In this document: in pieces, positions 16,740 to 24,916 of the stretch
Numbering within the stretch: the first letter of the stretch is position 1
Layout: every line of letters begins with the position of its first letter
Assembly: GCA_050014595.1 (NCBI GenBank)
Contig: JBEKDA010000006.1
Span: 62,001 to 126,000 of the forward strand
DNA: 64,000 bases
Direction: 5' to 3'
Origin: PALSA-129 sp050014595
GTDB lineage: Bacteria; Acidobacteriota; Terriglobia; Bryobacterales; Bryobacteraceae
Made by a program: the position numbers and the translations under genes
Notes under the pieces: generated by a model
Seen by the model: the letters and a program-made list of their open reading frames with translations, nothing else
Database searches by the model: none
What the model was told of the DNA's origin: nothing

Positions 16740-16800
16740 CCCCGCAAGCCGGCATCTTTCGTCACTGTATTTTGCGAGCCTCTATCGAGCGCCCTTTCCC

Positions 16801-17367
16801 CTACGTTCCGCCGCGCCCCACCGCATGCACCACAATCTCCACCTTATCCCCCACGCGCAGCAGCAGCATGCTGGGGTTCTTCATGCCCCACTTCTGATAC
16901 GGCACCGTGAACCGCAGCGTGGCGGTATAAACCCCGCCGCTCGCATCCACGTCCGCCGGAATCAGCATCTCATGCCCCGCCCCGTGGATGCTGAACGCGC
17001 CATGCACTTCGACCTGCGAGTGGCCTTGCGCCGCCACTTTGCCGTCCACGCGGTCGGGACGGAAGACGATTTCCGGGAAGCGCGCGCTCTCCAGAACCTC
17101 GCTGGTCATGCGCCGGTCGCGCGACGCATTGCCGCTCGTTCCGCTGGCCGTGTCCACCACCAGTTCCCCGGATGCCTTGCCGGTGGCCCCGTCGAAGCGA
17201 AATTCGCCCCGCGTCAACTGGAAGGTTCCATGTACCGTGTGCAGCACGTCGCCCACCGTAAACTCCACTTTGGTATCCGCCGGTCCGAAGCGCAGCGCTA
17301 GGTCCTGCGCAACTGCCGCCCCTGCCCAGGCAATCGCCACCGCCGCCCATCGCGCCATCATTTTCAT
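16801..17367 (-). CDS. Secreted YceI-family protein
   Basis: A 188-residue protein. A signal peptide (RWAAVAIAWAGAAVAQ) is followed by a YceI beta-barrel domain, with FGPADTKVEFTVGDVLHTVHGTF near the start, and SRDRRMTSEVLESARFPEIVF and HGAFSIHGAGHEM later. YceI proteins bind isoprenoid or other long lipids in a lipocalin-like pocket. The start overlaps the stop of the FAD oxidoreductase gene by 4 bases, which links it to possible lipid or isoprenoid metabolism, but no substrate can be named. Confidence 0.88.
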   Translation of the reverse strand: MKMMARWAAVAIAWAGAAVAQDLALRFGPADTKVEFTVGDVLHTVHGTFQLTRGEFRFDGATGKASGELVVDTASGTSGNASRDRRMTSEVLESARFPEIVFRPDRVDGKVAAQGHSQVEVHGAFSIHGAGHEMLIPADVDASGGVYTATLRFTVPYQKWGMKNPSMLLLRVGDKVEIVVHAVGRGGT

Positions 17368-18422
17368 ATGGCCGCTCCGGTGTGATACGCCAGCATCCCG
17401 GCAAACAGCGGTGGGTGCCAGGCCATCGCGCCGATCACCCCGCGCCGCAGGCGCGCGCTGCGGTCCAGCAGCAGCATCAGCCGCGCCATCAACCCCGGCC
17501 GCCGTCCCACGCGGCGATGCTCGCTCTCATACAGAGAGAGGTCGCCCCGCTCCAGCGCCGCGGCCAGTGCCGCGGCCTGCTGGAACAACAGGCACAGCCC
17601 TTGGCCCGTGATGGCGTCCACCGAACCGGAAGCGTCACCCACCAGCGCCACGTTGCCGCGCCACACCGCACGCAGCCGGCGTGAGGCCGAAACCGCGCCG
17701 CGCTCCCCCGGCAGCGGCGCCAGATTCCCCACCCGCCGCCCGACCGCCGGAAACTGTGCCAGCGCCTCGCCCAACCGAAGCTGCGGATCGCTCGAAATCA
17801 GCACCACGCAAACTTCGTCCTCCGCCACCGGCGTGATGTAAAGCTGGCAGCGGTGGCCCCAATGGATCTCCATGAACTCGGTCCACGGCGCCATCCGGTA
17901 ATGGCGGCGGAAGCCGTAGCGCAGGCTCTGCCGCTTGCAGGCGTCGAGGCCAGCCCAGCGGCGAACGCGCGAATGCCCGCCATCCGCACCCACAATCCAG
18001 CGCGCCGCCACGCGCTCTCCCGCCGCGTGAACTCGCTCGCCATCCATCCCCGTCACCACGCTGCCCCACGCCAGCCGCACCCCCGCCCGCGCCGCTTGGT
18101 CGATCAGCGCCTGGTGCAGCGTCGTCCGCCGTATCCCCAGCCCTGACCCGCGCGCAAACCGCGCTTCCACCGACGTTGCGCCTTCGCAAAAGCGGATGCC
18201 CGGAAAACGCCGCCCCGGTGCACTCTCCAGGTCGAGCCCCAGCGCTCGCGCCGCCGCCAGTCCATCCGGCATGATCCCTTCGCCGCAGGGCTTATCGATC
18301 GGGGGCCGCTCGGCATCCGCCACGGTCACATCCAGGCCGCGTCGCCGCGCGGCAATCGCGGCAGCGAGGCCTGCCGGGCCGCCGCCGATAATGAATAGAT
18401 CGGTGGAAGAAGGAAGAATCAT
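17364..18422 (-). CDS. FAD-dependent oxidoreductase (geranylgeranyl-reductase-like / PHBH fold)
   Basis: A 352-residue flavoprotein. The dinucleotide-binding LFIIGGGPAGLAAAIAARRRG is at residues 9-29. A mid-protein VGADGGHSRVRRWAGL (DG motif) and the FAD-ribityl motif NVALVGDASGSVDAITGQGL follow. The KPCGEGIMPDGL segment near residue 44 is typical of geranylgeranyl reductase and related prenyl-chain reductases or hydroxylases. It is coupled to the YceI gene downstream (ATGA overlap) and begins 4 bases after the aminotransferase stop, giving a three-gene leftward operon. A lipid or isoprenoid substrate fits the context but is inference. Confidence 0.87.
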   Translation of the reverse strand: MILPSSTDLFIIGGGPAGLAAAIAARRRGLDVTVADAERPPIDKPCGEGIMPDGLAAARALGLDLESAPGRRFPGIRFCEGATSVEARFARGSGLGIRRTTLHQALIDQAARAGVRLAWGSVVTGMDGERVHAAGERVAARWIVGADGGHSRVRRWAGLDACKRQSLRYGFRRHYRMAPWTEFMEIHWGHRCQLYITPVAEDEVCVVLISSDPQLRLGEALAQFPAVGRRVGNLAPLPGERGAVSASRRLRAVWRGNVALVGDASGSVDAITGQGLCLLFQQAAALAAALERGDLSLYESEHRRVGRRPGLMARLMLLLDRSARLRRGVIGAMAWHPPLFAGMLAYHTGAAI

Positions 18423-18426
18423 CAGG

Positions 18427-19806
18427 TCAGATATTGGCGGCGCGCCGCGCCATCCCCAGGGCTTCGGACCAGAACCGAGCGGAGGAATGCGCCAGGTCCA
18501 CCACCGCGCGAACAGCCGTAACGAACTCGCCCACCTGCTTCTCGGTGACCACCAGCGGTGGCGCCACCTTTAGCACCAGAAACTGGTTGCCGCAGATCTG
18601 CGTCAGGATGCGGTGGTCGCGGAACAACCGCATCACCAGCACCTGCCCGAACATCGCCGGATGAATGCGCTGGAAAGCTTCGTAGGCCACCCGCAGCCGA
18701 AGCTGTCCCGGCGGTTGGAACTCGATCCCGGAGAGCATCCCGACCCCGCGCACGGCCTTCACCATGTCGTACGGCGCCAGCCCTTCGGAGAGCTTGTGGC
18801 GCAGAAGGGCGCCCAGCCGCGCCGCGCGCTCGCCCAGGGATTCGTGTTCCAGGACATCCAGCGTCGCCAGGCCCGCCCGCATCGCCAGCGCGTTTTCGCC
18901 GAACGTCGAGGCGTGGATGAACGCGCGCTTGAGCGAGCTGAAGACCGAGTCCGAAACCGCTTTCGACATCAGCACCGCGCCCACCGGCACCAGCCCCCCG
19001 GAGAGCGCTTTGGCCAGCACCAGCATGTCCGGCTCCACCTGGTAGCGGTGCGCCGCCAGAAAGGTTCCGCTGCGGTACATGCCGGTTTGCACTTCATCCA
19101 GCACCAGCAGCGAGCCGTACCGCCGGCAGAGCAGCTCGGCGGCCGCCAGGTAGTCCGCGGGCGGCACGCGAATGCCGTTTTCCGACTGCACCGGCTCCAC
19201 GAAAAACGCGGCGAACTTCCTGGTGGCGAGATGGCGTTCCAACGCTTCCAGATCGCCGAAGGGCACGCCTTCGGCGCCGTGCAGCATGGGGCCGAATCCT
19301 TCCCGCCAGAAACTGTCGCTCATCAGCGAGAGCGCGCCGCACGTCAGCCCGTGAAAGCCGCCCTCGGCGTAGAGCAACCCGGCGCGGCCGGTGTGTGCCC
19401 GCGCGAACTTGATGGCAGCCTCGATCCCCTCGCTGCCCGAGCTCGTAAAAAACACGCGGTGCATCCGTCCGCCGGCCCGTTCGACCAGCCGCGCCGCCAG
19501 CTCCCCGGCCAGTTCCGGAACATGGCTCTGCAGCATCGCCGGCCCCGACCGGTCCAGCTCCTCTTTCAATGCCGCCACGATGGCGGGATGGTTGTGCCCG
19601 GCGTTGTGCACCGAGTACCCCGACAGGAAATCCAGGATCCGCCGTCCGTCGGACGTAAACAGCTCGCACCCCGAGCAACGCTCGTAATTCGCGTTCATCT
19701 GCAACAGGTCGAGCAGGCGGACCCATTGCGGATTGACGTGCTCCGCGTAGAGGCTGCCGGCTGAGGGCACTGGATTGGGGGCGGTCATCTCGATTTGGCT
19801 TTGCAT
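18427..19806 (-). CDS. Class III (PLP-dependent) aminotransferase
   Basis: A protein of about 459 residues with the acetylornithine/ornithine-aminotransferase-like fold. It shows LDFLSGYSVHNAGHNHPAIV near the N-terminus, the cofactor-phosphate motif FFTSSGSEGIEAAIKFAR, the VLDEVQTGMYRSG block with the PLP-contacting Asp, and the Schiff-base lysine in VLAKALSGGLVPVGA. The amino donor and acceptor are unknown. The neighbouring FAD enzyme and YceI protein make a lipid-related amino compound possible, for example a hopanoid side chain, but this is only a suggestion. ATGs at 19830, 19806 and 19788 are all in frame; I chose 19806 because GGAAG lies five bases upstream. Confidence 0.88.
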   Translation of the reverse strand: MQSQIEMTAPNPVPSAGSLYAEHVNPQWVRLLDLLQMNANYERCSGCELFTSDGRRILDFLSGYSVHNAGHNHPAIVAALKEELDRSGPAMLQSHVPELAGELAARLVERAGGRMHRVFFTSSGSEGIEAAIKFARAHTGRAGLLYAEGGFHGLTCGALSLMSDSFWREGFGPMLHGAEGVPFGDLEALERHLATRKFAAFFVEPVQSENGIRVPPADYLAAAELLCRRYGSLLVLDEVQTGMYRSGTFLAAHRYQVEPDMLVLAKALSGGLVPVGAVLMSKAVSDSVFSSLKRAFIHASTFGENALAMRAGLATLDVLEHESLGERAARLGALLRHKLSEGLAPYDMVKAVRGVGMLSGIEFQPPGQLRLRVAYEAFQRIHPAMFGQVLVMRLFRDHRILTQICGNQFLVLKVAPPLVVTEKQVGEFVTAVRAVVDLAHSSARFWSEALGMARRAANI

Positions 19807-20216
19807 CTCCACTTCCGGCCATCCTGCCATGGTTGTAGAAGAAAGAAGACAGGAGCCAGAATTCAGAAGCCAGAATAAACCCCGCGCGCCGCCGGCGCCA
19901 TTCCGACTCCCTCGACTTCCGACTCCCCTATCCCGCAGGGATATCAAGAGCCGCAGGCTCTTTCTCCCTTATGGCGGCCCCTCATCCGCGGCTGGCGCAC
20001 AAGTCATCCACTTATCCAGTGAGACGCGTGCGATCCGCAGTCCGTTGCAATGCTCCGCACTGGGCCGCGTGCGGAACCACCCAACCAGCAGTCCCGCAGC
20101 CCGCACAAATCATATTTGTATGGAAAGACCGGATTGCCCGGTTTTGGATTTTTCCGGCAGGGCGGGGGCCTAAGGCTGCCCCACAAACTGCCCCACAAGG
20201 GCGCCCCAACCGCCGC
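19807..20216. other. Intergenic region upstream of the aminotransferase operon
   Basis: No gene seen in about 410 bases. It contains AGCCAGAAT twice within 25 bases (about 19854-19882), TTCCGACTCCC twice, two adjacent hairpins at 19929-19962, and an 11-base tandem repeat CTGCCCCACAA near 20176-20198. The low-complexity direct repeats and hairpins suggest repeat-element debris. Confidence 0.5.
19929..19962. repeat. Two adjacent perfect hairpins with GCA loops
   Basis: TATCCC-GCA-GGGATA (19929-19943) is followed after two bases by AAGAGCC-GCA-GGCTCTT (19946-19962). Both loops are the same trinucleotide GCA although the arms differ, the same style as the hairpin arrays at 10974-11069 and 16641-16739. 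The second ends in a short T-run and could terminate transcription. Confidence 0.75.
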
Positions 20217-20483
20217 CTATTGCAACCTTGGTCGCATCTGTTCGTTCGAGATCAGCCCGTCGAAAATCGCCAGCACCTGTTTGCGATAGGCGTACACGCG
20301 GTGCAGATTCTCGCGGAAGGAGGCCTCGAAATCGCGCGCCCGCATCCACTTCTCCAGCATCGTGTGAGGCACGTCGATGTCCTGCCGCAACGCGTCCACA
20401 TCGTGTCCCCGCAGGAAGAGGCCGTAGAAGAAGGCGGCTTCCCGTTGGGGCGCCAGGGGATCGAATTCTTCGCGCACCGTCAT
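20217..20483 (-). CDS. Small conserved-looking hypothetical protein
   Basis: An 88-residue, mostly helical, soluble protein with balanced charge and no signal peptide. The segment HTMLEKWMRARDFEASFRENLHRVYAYRKQVLAIFDG looks like a compact helical bundle and resembles small acidobacterial proteins of unknown role. Codon use looks coding rather than shadow. It is divergent from the cupin gene, with an 86-base shared upstream region. No function can be given. Confidence 0.6.
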   Translation of the reverse strand: MTVREEFDPLAPQREAAFFYGLFLRGHDVDALRQDIDVPHTMLEKWMRARDFEASFRENLHRVYAYRKQVLAIFDGLISNEQMRPRLQ

Positions 20484-20569
20484 AACGTCCAGGCGAAAAT
20501 GACAGTATACCTATGGCCCCAACCTTCCGGCAAGTTAGTTGCGTCAAGATCCCGTGAGAGGACCACACC

Positions 20570-20932
20570 GTGCCGACCCTGATCCCTGCCGCCACCCGCG
20601 TGGCCGCCGCCGGAAACAAACCCAAATTGATCGACGAATATTTTGGGCGTATAAATTCCGCGCACCAAAATGTCAGCATCGCCCATATGCGCAGCCCTGG
20701 CGGCTGGCAGGAGCCTGGGCAAACGCCTGAGTTCGATGAGTTTACGGTCGTGCTGAAAGGCGCGCTACGCGTGGAGCACGCCGCCGGCTCCATCGATGTG
20801 GCTGCCGGCCAAGCCATCGTCGCACACAGCGGTGAGTGGGTGCGCTACAGCACGCCATCGCTCGAAGGCGCCGAATACATCGCCGTCTGCCTGCCCGCCT
20901 TTTCCCTGGCCGGTGTCCACCGCGACGCCTGA
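20570..20932 (+). CDS. Single-domain cupin protein
   Basis: A 120-residue cupin starting at GTG, with GAGAGGACC about 7 bases upstream. The beta-barrel shows SIAHMRSPGGWQEPGQTPEFDEFTVVLKGALRV (first cupin motif with metal-binding candidates) and IDVAAGQAIVAHSGEWVRYS (second motif). The usual GxHxH of motif 1 is replaced by EPGQTPEFDE, as in ethanolamine-utilisation-like cupins, so metal binding is uncertain. The function is unknown. It ends 4 bases before the convergent PilZ gene. Confidence 0.8.
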   Translation: MPTLIPAATRVAAAGNKPKLIDEYFGRINSAHQNVSIAHMRSPGGWQEPGQTPEFDEFTVVLKGALRVEHAAGSIDVAAGQAIVAHSGEWVRYSTPSLEGAEYIAVCLPAFSLAGVHRDA

Positions 20933-20936
20933 GGCG

Positions 20937-21308
20937 TCACGCACCCGCCGCCGCGGCCGTGGCGCTACGCGTCCGAAATTCGTAGCGCACAATCCGTACC
21001 GCCGCGCAGTTCGCGTCCGATCGCACCACCCGCCCCGTCGCCACGAACTGCAGCGGGCATGTGCCACCCAGTCGCGCCGGCCAATTCACCGAGAGTTCCA
21101 CGGTGCGCCCCACCGGCAACTTCTCGTGGGTGGTGAACAGAATTCCTCCGCTGCCAAAGTTCAGGGTCTTCCCAATGCCGCTGGCTTTCGAAGTCTTCGA
21201 CAGCATTACCGAGTATTTGACATCCTCCTGGACCGGAAACCGGCTGGTTCCTCTCCGATCGGTCATGCCTCCGAAATTTGCACTTCCTTCATCAGTGCTT
21301 ATTTCCAT
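20937..21308 (-). CDS. PilZ-domain protein
   Basis: A 123-residue protein, essentially one PilZ domain, the usual c-di-GMP receptor. The N-terminal DRRGTSRFPVQEDVKY corresponds to the RxxxR ligand loop. The second motif, normally D/NxSxxG, appears as GKTLNFGSGGILFTT (N-F-G-S-G-G). The start at 21308 has GGGAG eight bases upstream; the frame remains open further upstream without similarity. Whether it binds c-di-GMP is inference: RRGTSR retains both arginines. Confidence 0.82.
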   Translation of the reverse strand: MEISTDEGSANFGGMTDRRGTSRFPVQEDVKYSVMLSKTSKASGIGKTLNFGSGGILFTTHEKLPVGRTVELSVNWPARLGGTCPLQFVATGRVVRSDANCAAVRIVRYEFRTRSATAAAAGA

Positions 21309-21482
21309 CCTGCTCCCATCATCCAGGACGCCAGCGCGGCTCACAATAGGTCTAAAGGTACAAAACAGCCCTAAACGTGATGGTACTTTAGTGGGGTTTG
21401 CAGTCACTATTCTGTATTGCAAGGGTGATAAGGACTGTTTTGATTCTGCGCCGGCGCCGGCGATATGCCGGTCGCCGAAGAA

Positions 21483-21527
21483 GCCGGTTGCCAACCGGCG
21501 CGCAGGATACCATCCAGGATACCATCC
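21483..21527. repeat. Hairpin plus 12-bp tandem repeat
   Basis: GCCGGTT-GCC-AACCGGC (21483-21499) is followed by AGGATACCATCC repeated twice in tandem (21504-21515 and 21516-21527). The second unit, with the flanking CAGGAT/ATCCTG, is the inverse of the element at 16641-16657. It lies between the PilZ gene and the metalloprotease 3' end. Confidence 0.8.
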
Positions 21528-21545
21528 TGCCCCACGAAAGGCCGC

Positions 21546-24188
21546 TTACATCAGCAGCCAGTCGGCGGTGGCCCACCAGTCGGGGTGCGCGTCGCTCCAG
21601 GTGCAGAGCGGCACCGGGGCAAGCCAATCCCAGCCGGGGTCGCCGCCAATCGGGGCGCCGGGTGGCGCGCCAGGGGCCGGCATCACCCGCGCCGCTTCGG
21701 CGGGGCGCTCGAGGAAACGCTTGATGTCGGCGGCCAGCAGGGAGCTGTGCGCCTTCTGGTCGTTGCTCCGCGGCTCTGCGGTGATTTCGTTCGTCAACCG
21801 GGTTGCCAGTTCCCCCAGCTTCCACGAAGCAATCGCCCGCACCTGCGCATTCGGCGCGCCGGTCGAGAGCCACATGACGCGATCGACCAGCACGCGCTCT
21901 TCGGCGCGGCGGACCTCGCCTTCGTAGGGCGAAGCGGTGGGTGCGTCAAAAACGGCCTTGGTCAGGCGGTCGATGACTTCTTCGAGCGAGGGCAGCGTGG
22001 GATCGATGGCGTGCTGCGCCACCATGCGGGCGGCGCGGTTGAGTTGCAGAACGAAACCGATGGTCACATCGGACGCGATGGTTGCCGGGCTCAGCGGATC
22101 GAAGCCCGATCCAGTCGTGCGCGGAAACAGCTCGCGGTGCATGCCGAACCCCGGCGGGCGCGGCGGGATGGCCGCCAGCACCTGGCTCGGCACAGTCAGT
22201 TCCGACGGCAGCAGCGTCGCGGCCAGCGCCTCCAAGGCCTGTCGCTGGTTGGCGGCCGACTCATATTTCACGGGCGTGCGGCCGTCGCCGCGCATGGCGT
22301 AGATGTAGTCGAGGCCGGCCACCATGGACGCGGCCGATTCCACCGAATACCGGTGATACATGAAGATGGGCACCAGCGGCTCTTCGATGGTGGCCATGGG
22401 CGCGCCGTTGCGGATGCTGTGCTCGCCCAGACGGTCGAGCGCCGCGCGCCGCACCTTCATGATGCGGTTCAACTCTTCGGCCTGGTTCACGCCGTTCGAC
22501 CATTGATCCACGCGCGGATGCGTGTCGGTGTCCTGGTTGGTCATGTAGCGCAGGTCCTGGGCCCAGGCGTCGTCGAGGATCTTGGTGAGCGCGGCCGTTT
22601 CATTGGCGCCGGCGGGAAACTGGCGGTACCCGTAATTGATGGCGACCTTGTCCCAATCGCCGATGCGGGCCGGGTAGGCGCCCGAGATATCGATGGCGCC
22701 GTCATCGCGCAGCTTCTCGGCCGGGTGCGGATAATCCATCACGGAAATCCAACCCTTGGTGCTGTCGTAGTAGTTGTGGCCGAGGCCCAAGGTGTGGCCG
22801 ACTTCATGCGCGGCCAGTTGGCGGATGCGAGCGAGCGCGGTCTGGTAGAGGATGTCGGGCTTCTCGTTGCCGGTGGTGTAGGGCGAGAGCAGGCCTTCGA
22901 AGATCAGGTAATCCTGCCGGTCGCGCAGCGAGCCCAGCGTCACGGTGCCTTTGATGATCTCGCCGGTGCGCGGGTCGTTGACGGTGCCGCCCGAGCTCCA
23001 GCCGCGCGTCGAGCGGTGGACCCAGTTGATCATGTTGTAGCGGATGTCCATGGGGTCGGCGCCGTCGGGCAGCACGGCCACCTGGAACGCATTGCGGAAG
23101 CCGGCCGCTTCGAAGGCCTGGTTCCACCAGCTCGCGCCTTCCACCAGGGCCTTGCGCACCTCCTCGGGCGCGCCCGGGTCCACCCAGTATTGGATCGGTT
23201 TGACGGCCTCGCTGACGGCGGCGTTGGGATCTTTCTTCTCCAGGCGATGGCGGTGCACGTAGCGAACCACCATGGGCTCGCCGATGGGCGCGCTGTAATC
23301 GACGAAACTCAAGCCGCCGTATCCGGCGCGCGGATCGTCGTAACGCGGGCGAAAGTTGTTGTCGGGGAGCTCGACCAGCGAGTAGTGCTCGCGCAAAGTC
23401 ACGGAGTCGGCGGAAGGTGTGACGCTCGACACGCTGCCGGAGAACAGGCCGCCGCCGCGGCCTCCGCCGCCCGCTGCATCGGGGGCGGGACTGCCGGCGC
23501 CAATGGCCGGCGGGCCCTGGGCTGGGCCGCCCGCACCGCCGCGACCGCCTCCGGCGGCATCGTTGGCGAAGGTGAGGGTCACTTCAATTTCCGTATTCTT
23601 GGGGAAGGCTTTGGTGCGCGGAATGTAGAAGGCGCTGCGCGTGCGGTCCACGCGATAGGTTCCGGGGCGGAGCGCATTGCCGGCGCCGTGCCCGTCGCGC
23701 AGGAAGAAATCGGTGGCGTCCACCAGCACGCGCGCATTGCTCTCGGCGGCTACGGTGAAACCCCACAGCACGGACTTGGCGAAGGAATCTTCCACCGCGC
23801 GCCGCTCGGCCGGGTTGGCGCTCGAGGAGCGGAAAGATTCGTTTCCCTGCACCAGCATGACCTTCGGTCCGACGCGCTGGAAGGAGACGATGCGGGAACT
23901 GCCTTCCTGGCCGCGGTCGAGGCCGATGTCGTTCGAGCCCAGTCCGGCGGCCAGCCCGGTAGTATAGAGGAACTCGCTGTCGAAGCGCGGGATCTCCAGC
24001 CACAGGCTGCCGGTGCGCTCGTCCCAGTAGAGCGGGAAGTAGCCGTCGATCTTCTGCATGCCGCTGGTGCGCTCTTCAATGCGAGGCACAGGCCCGGCCG
24101 GTTGCGCGCCGCCGCGCCCCTGCGCGCGAAGCGCCGGCGCGGCCAGCAGAGTGAGGCAAGTTGCGAAGGCGAAAAAAGGTCGAGACAT
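21546..24188 (-). CDS. Large secreted zinc metalloprotease (DUF5117/DUF4953 type)
   Basis: About 880 residues from the ATG at 24188, beginning with a signal peptide (FFAFATCLTLLAAPALRAQG). The catalytic site LAAHEVGHTLGLGHNYYDS fits HExxHxxGxxH, and the following WISVMDYPHP gives the Met-turn, so it is a metzincin-like zinc protease. The N-terminal region, with FPLYWDERTGSLWLEIPRFDSEFLY, matches the DUF5117/5118 domains of large acidobacterial and Bacteroidetes proteases. A Gly/Ala/Pro-rich low-complexity segment lies near residues 220-255. Likely exported to degrade external protein or peptides. An upstream in-frame ATG at 24209 is the alternative start. Confidence 0.9.
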   Translation of the reverse strand: MSRPFFAFATCLTLLAAPALRAQGRGGAQPAGPVPRIEERTSGMQKIDGYFPLYWDERTGSLWLEIPRFDSEFLYTTGLAAGLGSNDIGLDRGQEGSSRIVSFQRVGPKVMLVQGNESFRSSSANPAERRAVEDSFAKSVLWGFTVAAESNARVLVDATDFFLRDGHGAGNALRPGTYRVDRTRSAFYIPRTKAFPKNTEIEVTLTFANDAAGGGRGGAGGPAQGPPAIGAGSPAPDAAGGGGRGGGLFSGSVSSVTPSADSVTLREHYSLVELPDNNFRPRYDDPRAGYGGLSFVDYSAPIGEPMVVRYVHRHRLEKKDPNAAVSEAVKPIQYWVDPGAPEEVRKALVEGASWWNQAFEAAGFRNAFQVAVLPDGADPMDIRYNMINWVHRSTRGWSSGGTVNDPRTGEIIKGTVTLGSLRDRQDYLIFEGLLSPYTTGNEKPDILYQTALARIRQLAAHEVGHTLGLGHNYYDSTKGWISVMDYPHPAEKLRDDGAIDISGAYPARIGDWDKVAINYGYRQFPAGANETAALTKILDDAWAQDLRYMTNQDTDTHPRVDQWSNGVNQAEELNRIMKVRRAALDRLGEHSIRNGAPMATIEEPLVPIFMYHRYSVESAASMVAGLDYIYAMRGDGRTPVKYESAANQRQALEALAATLLPSELTVPSQVLAAIPPRPPGFGMHRELFPRTTGSGFDPLSPATIASDVTIGFVLQLNRAARMVAQHAIDPTLPSLEEVIDRLTKAVFDAPTASPYEGEVRRAEERVLVDRVMWLSTGAPNAQVRAIASWKLGELATRLTNEITAEPRSNDQKAHSSLLAADIKRFLERPAEAARVMPAPGAPPGAPIGGDPGWDWLAPVPLCTWSDAHPDWWATADWLLM

Positions 24189-24265
24189 GAAGGACCCCCG
24201 AGGGTCCATTGTATAGCGGCTGGCTCTTTGACCGGCTGTATGGTGTCCTTTTCCGGGAAACCACT

Positions 24266-24294
24266 CCCTCACGGTCGTGGCTCGCATCGGCGAG
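24266..24294. repeat. Dispersed intergenic repeat, copy 1, with hairpin
   Basis: The 22 bases at 24266-24287 match 33779-33800 at 20 positions (core CACGGTCG, then GGCTCGCAT). The 3' part forms a CTCGC/GCGAG hairpin (24281-24294). It lies between the CPBP gene end and the metalloprotease start. Confidence 0.6.
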
Positions 24295-24909
24295 CTAAGG
24301 CCGGAACCAACCGGGGCCGACTCGCAAATGGCGGCTGACGGAATCCGGCACCACCAGAAACAGCAACAGACCGATGGCGGCGTGCGCGATTCCGAGGAGA
24401 TAGAGGTTGCGGCTTCGCCGGTAGAGCAGCGTGGCGCACCAGCCCAGCGGGAGCGTGATGACCATGAGGAACGGGTTGGGCGCGTGCGCGAGGGAAAAGA
24501 GCACGGCGGCCATCAGGGAAGCGGCGCGGGCGGAAACCGCGGCGTCAAAGCGCTTCAGGAAATAGCCGTTCAGAGCGTATTGCTGGGCGAGGCCCCAGGG
24601 CAGATAAGCGGCCGCGGCCAGCAGCGCGCCGTCAAAACCGGTCTGGCGGATGGTGCGCAGCAGGACGCCCGCCGTGAGCAGCAGAAGCGCGATCAGGAGC
24701 AGCAGCGGCGCCAGTTCGTGCAGGCAACCGCGCAGGTTGTCGAGTCCGAAGCCCAGCGTGCGGGGGCTTTCGCGGTGCAGCAGGTGCGAAAGGACCATCA
24801 GGGCCGGGATGGCGATCCAGCAGTGGGGGTGGACGAAGCGCAGCTTCCAGATGTAGGCGACGATCAGGCCGAACATCAGGAGCGGTTCCAGGATGGCGAG
24901 TTTGCGCAT
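24295..24909 (-). CDS. CPBP-family membrane protein lacking the catalytic glutamate pair
   Basis: A 204-residue polytopic membrane protein with six or so hydrophobic helices. The layout is that of CPBP (CAAX protease and bacteriocin-processing) proteins. Motif 1, normally EExxxR, reads QQYALNG within LPWGLAQQYALNGYF, so both catalytic glutamates are glutamine. Motifs 2 and 3 histidines are kept: VLFSLAHAPNP and GIAHAAIGL. It may be a non-proteolytic homologue. It lies 7 bases after a gene for a canonical CPBP protease, so they are cotranscribed and could form a complex. Confidence 0.8.
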   Translation of the reverse strand: MRKLAILEPLLMFGLIVAYIWKLRFVHPHCWIAIPALMVLSHLLHRESPRTLGFGLDNLRGCLHELAPLLLLIALLLLTAGVLLRTIRQTGFDGALLAAAAYLPWGLAQQYALNGYFLKRFDAAVSARAASLMAAVLFSLAHAPNPFLMVITLPLGWCATLLYRRSRNLYLLGIAHAAIGLLLFLVVPDSVSRHLRVGPGWFRP

Positions 24910-24916
24910 CGCGGGC

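Larger units (their letters stand above)
15919..16800. other. Long intergenic region between phoH and the YceI gene
   Basis: There is no convincing complete gene here. The first 100 bases must hold the phoH operon promoter, though I see no clear -35/-10 pair. A possible gene remnant lies at 16222-16401 on the minus strand, and a cluster of hairpins at 16641-16739. Short rightward open frames (for example 16379-16588 and 16599-16910) run through the hairpins and lack ribosome-binding sites. Confidence 0.6.

Noticed and set aside
21465..24338. A 957-residue open frame on the plus strand opposite the metalloprotease
   Set aside because: Its composition (Gly/Ala/His/Arg-rich, no domains) is that of a GC-rich antisense shadow. 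The opposite strand carries a clear signal peptide and HExxHxxGxxH protease.
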